A DNA stretch of 20,691 nt from a virus. The DNA is taken from positions 1-20,691 of the IMG/VR virus record IMGVR_UViG_3300049916_000552; one strand, given 5' to 3'. The position numbers and the translations under genes are program-made. The notes beneath the pieces are model-generated. The model was not told the origin of the DNA. It saw only the letters and a list, made by a program, of their open reading frames with translations, and made no database searches. Below are positions 16,234 through 20,691 of the stretch, one piece after another; position 1 is the stretch's first letter; each line of letters opens with the position of its first letter.

Positions 16234-16471
16234 TTTCTTCCGGAATTGCTACATAAGTTCCATCTTGAATGTTTACGGACACTTTTCCGTATTCTTCTTC
16301 AAGCTCTTTTTGGAACCCTTGTAATTGTCCTTGGATTTCTCCGGTCTGGTGCAATAGGTTGTGTTTTTCAACTTCTAGTTGTCCTAATTGCATTTGTGAT
16401 TGGTTTAGAGCTGATACAAACCCTTGTAGTTTTTGTAATTGCTCTTCGGTTAATTTTGCGTCGTTAGACAT
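16211..16471 (-). CDS. Small coiled-coil protein (86 aa)
   Basis: Residues about 6-62 form one long amphipathic helix rich in Gln, Leu and Glu (LTEEQLQKLQGFVSALNQSQ, QLGQLEVEKHNLLHQTGEIQ), with heptad-like spacing of Leu. A short beta hairpin follows (YGKVSVNIQDGTYVAIPEE) and then an acidic/basic tail (NESDKKD). A long helix leading to a hairpin recalls half of a prefoldin-type subunit, and prefoldin-like or spacer roles are possible, but similarity is only structural guesswork. It could equally be a virion coiled-coil spacer. It is preceded by an AT-only-looking leader (TACAATTAAATT) without Shine-Dalgarno and overlaps the following gene. Confidence 0.75.
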   Translation of the reverse strand: MSNDAKLTEEQLQKLQGFVSALNQSQMQLGQLEVEKHNLLHQTGEIQGQLQGFQKELEEEYGKVSVNIQDGTYVAIPEENESDKKD

Positions 16472-16501
16472 AATTTAATTGTATTTAATTGTTAATAATA
16501 A

Positions 16502-16843
16502 TTATGCAGTTGGTAACTGCTTTGTTACACTTGTAGGTGTAATTTTTTCTACGATTTGCGTGTCAAGACCTTCTTTAATTGCCTCAACATCTAAATCGCT
16601 TGCTTCTAGCCATGCTTCCACAACCTCTTGTGTAAGATCTTCAAAAGCTGTATAATCATCAGCGTCAGCTGCTGCAACAGTTTGCGTGCCGATAGAGTTT
16701 GCTGTATAAGCATTACCATCCGCATCTGTTTGATCCGACTCAGCTGTTAATCCCCAATGAATATTGTAAACAACATCTGTGAGGCTTTCTTGCGAAGGAT
16801 ATGTATCTAAAGCATTAATTGTCCAAGAATATGTATTTGCCAT
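16502..16843 (-). CDS. Small paralogous protein, copy 2 (DUF7936-like)
   Basis: The 113-residue product opens with NTYSWTINALDTYPSQESLT, then DVVYNIHWGLTAES, and continues with an acidic, Asp/Ala-rich middle and a helix (EEDLT-like FEDLTQEVVEAWLEASDLD). It ends KITPTSVTKQLPTA. The first 35 residues match the neighbouring 117-residue protein position by position (Y-x-W-x-I-x-AL...P...L-x-DV), so the two arose by duplication. This 'YSWTIxALDxYP' opening recalls a domain of unknown function found in marine phages near tail or fibre genes (I believe DUF7936). Position next to the fibre gene suggests a fibre-associated structural or assembly protein. The precise role is unknown. Confidence 0.75.
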   Translation of the reverse strand: MANTYSWTINALDTYPSQESLTDVVYNIHWGLTAESDQTDADGNAYTANSIGTQTVAAADADDYTAFEDLTQEVVEAWLEASDLDVEAIKEGLDTQIVEKITPTSVTKQLPTA

Positions 16844-16856
16844 TTTTGTTTATTTT

Positions 16857-17210
16857 TTAATTTTCTTCTTCCGGTGATGTTAACCAAGAAACCTCATCAG
16901 CGTTTACTTCTTCATTTTTAGGGGTAACCTTATCTGATATTGCTTTTTCAATAACAGAATTCATGTGATCCGTCGGGTGATTCGCTTGGGCCCACGAAAT
17001 TACGTTTTCTTCTGACACTTCCGAAAGAGCAGTAAACGCACTGGGGTCGGGTGATGATATAGGGCATGCGCCACTAAATGTATATGACTCGCCAGAATCA
17101 GCGTCGGTTCCAATATAGTTAAATCTTACGTGTGTGATTACATCTGACAATCCGTCTAGTGATGGTGCTTTCTTTAAAGCCGTAATCTTCCATTCATATG
17201 ATATATTCAT
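16857..17210 (-). CDS. Small paralogous protein, copy 1 (DUF7936-like)
   Basis: The 117-residue product begins MNISYEWKITALKKAPSLDG and LSDVITHVRFNYIGTDADSG, matching the next gene downstream in the same order: Y-x-W-K/T-I-x-AL, a Pro, then L-S/T-DV and a beta strand. The middle (YTFSGACPISSPDPSAFTAL) is beta-rich; the end is helical (SEENVISWAQANHPTDHMNS) with a Glu/Asn-rich tail (SPEEEN). It lies 34 AT-rich bases after the fibre gene and 13 bases before its paralogue, with a typical leader (AAACAAAATATG). Two diverged copies side by side suggest a hetero-oligomer or a fibre partner, but no function can be assigned from sequence. Confidence 0.75.
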   Translation of the reverse strand: MNISYEWKITALKKAPSLDGLSDVITHVRFNYIGTDADSGESYTFSGACPISSPDPSAFTALSEVSEENVISWAQANHPTDHMNSVIEKAISDKVTPKNEEVNADEVSWLTSPEEEN

Positions 17211-17244
17211 ATTTTGTTTAGTTTATATTTATTTATTACTTATT

Positions 17245-20200
17245 TTATTGGTTTTCTAAAGTTTGTATTTTTGTTTCTAAGTTTTTTATTTTAGCATTTA
17301 GCTCTTTTACAGAGTTTATTAAAGCAAAAGTTAATGCGTGGCTATCAAAGTTATAAAGTTCTGTATCTTCTTCGTCTTCTTCATTTAGTTTAGCATTATA
17401 TTTTTTAACCGTTTCCGGCATTACGTCTTTTATTTCTTGCGCTATAACACCAATATTGTTTTTGGTTTTAGCATCAAATCCAGCTTTTCCGTTATAATCA
17501 AAAAGCTTAGGCTCTATTTGCAATAGCTCTTGAAGCCCTGTTTCGTAAGGTCGTATATTAGTTTTTACTCTTTCGTCAGATACTACAGTCCAGGCACTTG
17601 AGGTTGGTTTTGCAGCTGAATTGGTAGATAACTGTAATTGGTATGCAGGACTAGTCGTCCCAATCCCGACGTTGCCACCGCCTTGTATAACAAGTTGTGT
17701 TTGGTTAGATGTCGCGTTATATACGCTAAACCCGTCTTGGGTAACATTGTGTACACCTGCTACTAAATCAATATTATCACCCCCACTACCTGTATTTGTA
17801 TTAGATAATCTTATTCTTGCTGTTGATTGGTCGTTTGAAGATACGTGAAGTTTTTCACTCGGACTAGTAGTCCCAATCCCGACGTTGCCAGCACCGTCAA
17901 TTCTCATGCTTTCGCTAGAGCCATTATTTCGAAAAAACCTTATGGGTTTACTCGTCCCGTTAGTTTGCACAACACCTTCCCCCGCGGTGTTTGTTTTTAT
18001 TACAAAACTACTAGTTGCATCTGTTAAAGTTAGACTAGGCGAGCTACCAGTAAGAAGTATATCATCTACAACTGTTAGTTTAGCGCTAGGACTCGACGTT
18101 CCAATCCCTACGTTGCCTGCGGAGGTAATGCGCATTCGTTCGTTAACACTACTTTGGGTAGTACTAAGTCCAGTTCCAAAAGATATACCCCCATTATTAC
18201 TATCACCATTAAACTGCATATAACCCATCCAAGTGGAATCAATTTTTTCTTGAATTCTTTTACCTGAATATGTCCAATCATTACCAGCAGCTGTTCTATA
18301 GTCTTGTATATATAAATTAGATTGGTTAGCATTTGCTGAGTTAAATATTGCCTGAGTAGTAGTATCGTTTATGTTTTGACCTAAACTAGCGCTATCTATT
18401 TGAAGTTTAGCCCCAGGGTTAGTCGTCCCGATTCCGACGTCGCCGGTATAATTAATAAAAATACTGCTACTTAATAAATCGAGCTGCCCCGCGTGACCGC
18501 CAACACTAAGAGTGCCATTGCTGGTATTAAAACTAAGCTGGGTAGCAGTTTTAATGGCAATATCCCCATTAACATCAAGTTTCTGTTGAGGGCTAGTTGT
18601 TCCAATCCCGACGTTGCCAGCAGAATTAATATACATTCTAGAGCCACTACTTCCGCTTTCTAAGTTTAATATAGCGCTAAAGTTAAGTGTAGTTGTATTA
18701 TTGCTGTCTGCATATTTCAAATAAGCGTCTTGGCTAGTATATGTACTTTGATTTCCAAAATAAATACCTGAAGTTCCAAACGAACCAGTAACTAAGTTAG
18801 CAATAGCGGTACCACCATTACCAGAACTTGTTCCGCTTTGTATTCTAAATTCTTCTGTGGTCACACCACTTGTTGATAAAGTGCCTATATGAAGTTTAGT
18901 TGCAGGATTAGTAGTACCAATCCCGACGTTGCCTGCTGAGGTAATACGCATTCTTTCTGAACTATTAGTATCCAAAACCAATGGGTGTGAACTGTAAGTA
19001 CCTATATGTGAATTGGAATCTTGGCTAAAAGCCAGCAAGGTAGCTCCCTGCGTAGTGTCTTTTATTTTTAAACCTGGAGAACTTGCGGTCTCTAAAGTAA
19101 GTAGATGTGTGGGACTATCCGTTCCAATCCCGACGTTGCCTAAGTCGTTCATGGTAAAGCCAATATCATAGTTAGGCGTGCCGCCATAGGTTGCGCTATA
19201 CGCTGTAACTAAATGTATTTTTCCATTAGGCGCGGCCCATACTCCGGAATATGATTGAGTCCCTGCGTCCAGTTGAATTGTTGTGCCTGTAGCATTAGGC
19301 AAATACCCACCGGCTTGGATTTGAGCGGTACCGTTATGGTTTCCAATATAACAATTACCACTATTTTCAATTAACTTTATGCTCCAGTTGTCAGCACTGT
19401 TTGCTGTATTTAATTGGCCTATTGTAATTCTACCAGCCAAAGCTGCTGAGGTTGTGGTGCTATTTGGATTTAAATAATAACTAGTGTCATTTGAATCGTA
19501 GAATATCGGGGCTCTGAAAGAACCTGAAGAAAATGTTATGCCGTCGGATTGAGTATAAAAAGACCAAGCGTTTTGTATAGTGTTTGTTCCAGCACCGTGT
19601 TGACCCACATATATTCCTGTTGTATCGTTTGAATTATTATTATTAGAATCTAAATTAAAATATACATTATGGTAAGAGTTTATACGTAAATCATCACCTG
19701 CGTTTCCGGCATTATCTCTAGAACCTATAGCATGGTGGTTATTGTCGTTCCCGTAAAACGTAATAAAATCGCCTCGGTCTTTCATGTTAACCTGGTCAAG
19801 GGTTATAGTGCCTAAGGTAAGACTTGTACTTGTACTTGCACCTCTTGCTGTTACGGTAGCTAACGTATCAGTTTCTGAAGTTAGGAAAGCTGATGCGTGT
19901 TGCCCGTCTAGTAAATCAGCATCTAATCCAGAACCAGAGCCGTCGTTTCCAGCGTGCCATACAGTACTACCAGCCCAAGTTAATGCTCCTGTTCCTGCTC
20001 TTCCTAAAACATCATTTTGACTACCAAATGCAATATACCCATTTGCATTATTTTGATTACCTTTTATTTTTATGGCATTAGCTACATTAAAATCTTCTAT
20101 CCAGGCATCATCACCAATCCTCATTTGGTCTCCTAGATATAAATTTCCATTAATAGTTAAGTTGCCTGATTTAGTTTGTGCTGTTCCTGAAGTATTGAGA

Positions 20201-20691
20201 AAGTATGATTCGTGCTGTCCATCTAACAAATCAGCGTCTAAACCTGAGCCAGAGCCGTCGTTACCAGCGTGCCATTGTTCTTGATCCGTAAAAGTATTAT
20301 TGTCGCCATTCCACACAAAGTCTGAAGTGCCATTGGCTTGAGTTGTTGGCCTTGTTTCGGTAGTTGCAAAAGGCATAGAAGAAACATCTTCATTTTCATG
20401 AATAGCTCTTATTTTAATATTACCCCATTTAGCAGTAGCTCGTACCCACACGTGCTCATCTGTAGCTACTAAAAGTTCTGCTCTATCTTTATCACCCGAA
20501 ATATAATGAAACCGGACCCTGTCGTGATTTCCTGAATTGTTATGTTGAGATATGTATATATGATATATAGACGAATAGCCCCCATTATCATCGGCGTCTA
20601 TTAATAATTCATAAATTCGGTTTTTATCAAATGTTAAATCATTTGTTATACGGTAATATTTATAGTTATAAGCGGGCGACCCACCCTGGGT
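17245..20691 (-). CDS. Tail fibre with C-terminal S74 intramolecular chaperone; 5' end cut by window
   Basis: The frame stays open from the stop at 17245 to the window edge (1148 residues visible), so the true start lies beyond 20691. The GTG at 20451 is an internal Val codon in a continuous chain (ELLVATDEHVWVRATAKWG). The visible N-terminal part is beta-rich. Next come two copies of a 21-residue Trp-His-Ala-Gly...DLLDGQH motif and a long beta-helical shaft. The shaft holds seven 'GNVGIGTxxPxxxL' repeats, often preceded by 'ERMRITSA'. The last 111 residues are a peptidase S74 domain: SDERVKTN with the Ser-x4-Lys dyad, then IGVIAQEIKDVMPETV, and a final trimeric coil (ELNAKIKNLETKIQTLE). In endosialidase-type fibres this domain trimerises the shaft and cleaves itself off before the Ser. 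The protein probably binds the host surface. Confidence 0.92.
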   Translation of the reverse strand, partial: TQGGSPAYNYKYYRITNDLTFDKNRIYELLIDADDNGGYSSIYHIYISQHNNSGNHDRVRFHYISGDKDRAELLVATDEHVWVRATAKWGNIKIRAIHENEDVSSMPFATTETRPTTQANGTSDFVWNGDNNTFTDQEQWHAGNDGSGSGLDADLLDGQHESYFLNTSGTAQTKSGNLTINGNLYLGDQMRIGDDAWIEDFNVANAIKIKGNQNNANGYIAFGSQNDVLGRAGTGALTWAGSTVWHAGNDGSGSGLDADLLDGQHASAFLTSETDTLATVTARGASTSTSLTLGTITLDQVNMKDRGDFITFYGNDNNHHAIGSRDNAGNAGDDLRINSYHNVYFNLDSNNNNSNDTTGIYVGQHGAGTNTIQNAWSFYTQSDGITFSSGSFRAPIFYDSNDTSYYLNPNSTTTSAALAGRITIGQLNTANSADNWSIKLIENSGNCYIGNHNGTAQIQAGGYLPNATGTTIQLDAGTQSYSGVWAAPNGKIHLVTAYSATYGGTPNYDIGFTMNDLGNVGIGTDSPTHLLTLETASSPGLKIKDTTQGATLLAFSQDSNSHIGTYSSHPLVLDTNSSERMRITSAGNVGIGTTNPATKLHIGTLSTSGVTTEEFRIQSGTSSGNGGTAIANLVTGSFGTSGIYFGNQSTYTSQDAYLKYADSNNTTTLNFSAILNLESGSSGSRMYINSAGNVGIGTTSPQQKLDVNGDIAIKTATQLSFNTSNGTLSVGGHAGQLDLLSSSIFINYTGDVGIGTTNPGAKLQIDSASLGQNINDTTTQAIFNSANANQSNLYIQDYRTAAGNDWTYSGKRIQEKIDSTWMGYMQFNGDSNNGGISFGTGLSTTQSSVNERMRITSAGNVGIGTSSPSAKLTVVDDILLTGSSPSLTLTDATSSFVIKTNTAGEGVVQTNGTSKPIRFFRNNGSSESMRIDGAGNVGIGTTSPSEKLHVSSNDQSTARIRLSNTNTGSGGDNIDLVAGVHNVTQDGFSVYNATSNQTQLVIQGGGNVGIGTTSPAYQLQLSTNSAAKPTSSAWTVVSDERVKTNIRPYETGLQELLQIEPKLFDYNGKAGFDAKTKNNIGVIAQEIKDVMPETVKKYNAKLNEEDEEDTELYNFDSHALTFALINSVKELNAKIKNLETKIQTLENQ
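17578..17592 (-). other. Predicted S74 autocleavage site (Val-Val / Ser)
   Basis: The catalytic Ser codon is TCT at 17580-17578, in TVVSDERVK, with the dyad Lys five residues later. By analogy with endosialidase and other S74 fibres, the chain is cut just before this Ser, releasing a C-terminal chaperone of 111 residues. The motif is seen; cleavage is inferred. Confidence 0.65.
17660..19140 (-). repeat. Seven DNA repeats coding for the fibre NVGIGT motif
   Basis: A 17-base word, plus strand CCAATCCCGACGTTGCC, recurs at 17660, 17873, 18602, 18917 and 19124 without a change. It occurs with one change at 18101 and three at 18428. Each copy encodes the Gly-Asn/Asp-Val-Gly-Ile-Gly-Thr turn of the shaft. 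Spacings vary between about 175 and 330 bases, so the units differ in length while the turn itself stays nearly identical at DNA level. Confidence 0.9.
19897..19959 (-). repeat. Fibre 63-base repeat, copy 2
   Basis: It encodes 21 residues, from Trp-His-Ala-Gly-Asn-Asp-Gly to DLLDGQH, identical in protein to the copy at 20212-20274. Several third-codon positions differ, so the protein rather than the DNA is conserved. The motif is common in phage fibres and probably marks a structural joint. Confidence 0.9.
20212..20274 (-). repeat. Fibre 63-base repeat, copy 1
   Basis: This is the more N-terminal copy of the Trp-His-Ala-Gly...DLLDGQH motif in the fibre, 315 bases from copy 2 in the coding sequence. 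Both copies are followed by a short Ser/Ala/Thr-rich helix-breaking segment (ESYFLNTSGTA and ASAFLTSETD), suggesting duplication of a larger module that has since diverged. Confidence 0.9.

Noticed and set aside
17660-19140. CRISPR-like array because of regularly repeated words
   Set aside because: Spacing is irregular, the repeats lie within a coding frame, and each encodes the same fibre turn.
20449-20451. GTG as the start of the fibre gene
   Set aside because: The frame continues upstream without a stop to the window edge with fibre-like sequence (RVRFHYISGDKDRAELLVAT), and GTG here is an ordinary Val codon.
17245-20691. Diversity-generating retroelement acting on the fibre
   Set aside because: No reverse transcriptase, template repeat or C-type-lectin variable end is in the window; the C-terminus is an S74 chaperone.
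1-20691. Programmed frameshift between tail genes, as in tape-measure chaperones
   Set aside because: No overlapping pair with a slippery heptamer and no tape-measure protein was found.

Overview
The window is one uninterrupted minus-strand block of virion-morphogenesis genes from a tailed double-stranded DNA phage, most likely short-tailed. Fourteen genes follow one another with gaps of 0 to about 70 bases or short overlaps. There is no plus-strand gene, tRNA, mobile element or CRISPR array. Both ends cut a gene: the fibre at the high-coordinate end lacks its N-terminus, and a Gly/Ala/Gln-rich protein at the low-coordinate end lacks its C-terminus.

In transcription order (high to low coordinate) the layout is: a long tail fibre ending in an intramolecular-chaperone (peptidase S74) domain (20691-17245); two small paralogous proteins (17210-16502); a coiled-coil protein and a small unknown protein (16471-16015); a 201-residue protein read here as two tandem GroES-like domains (16014-15409); a small helical protein in the usual TerS position (15464-15189); TerL (15189-12970); a portal with a long Gln/Ala-rich C-terminal coil (12977-10554); an acidic scaffold candidate (10522-9293); the major capsid protein (9282-7870); a conserved-looking unknown (7799-6987); two head-tail adaptor or ring candidates (6929-6240 and 6236-5109); a 1540-residue tail hub, nozzle or 'stabilization' protein (5105-483); and a possible ejection protein (443-1). 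This is a complete packaging, head and neck pathway, with the receptor-binding fibre placed upstream of packaging rather than after the tail genes. No lysis, replication, protease or integrase gene is in view.

Regulatory signals are few. The clearest is a hairpin plus T-rich tract directly after the major capsid gene, which would let capsid protein be made in excess of downstream neck and tail proteins. A second long hairpin sits two genes boundaries further on, and an 8-bp perfect hairpin followed by two TATAAT boxes lies at the portal/scaffold junction.

The DNA is AT-rich. Most start codons follow A/T-rich leaders without a Shine-Dalgarno sequence (typical forms are TAAAATATG, TTAAAAAATG, CAAAAATG). 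That leader style, plus a gene order recalling crAss-like and related podoviruses, points to a Bacteroidota (flavobacterial-type) host. Several proteins also resemble, from memory only, proteins of uncultured marine phages. Host and lineage are inferences; no database search was possible.
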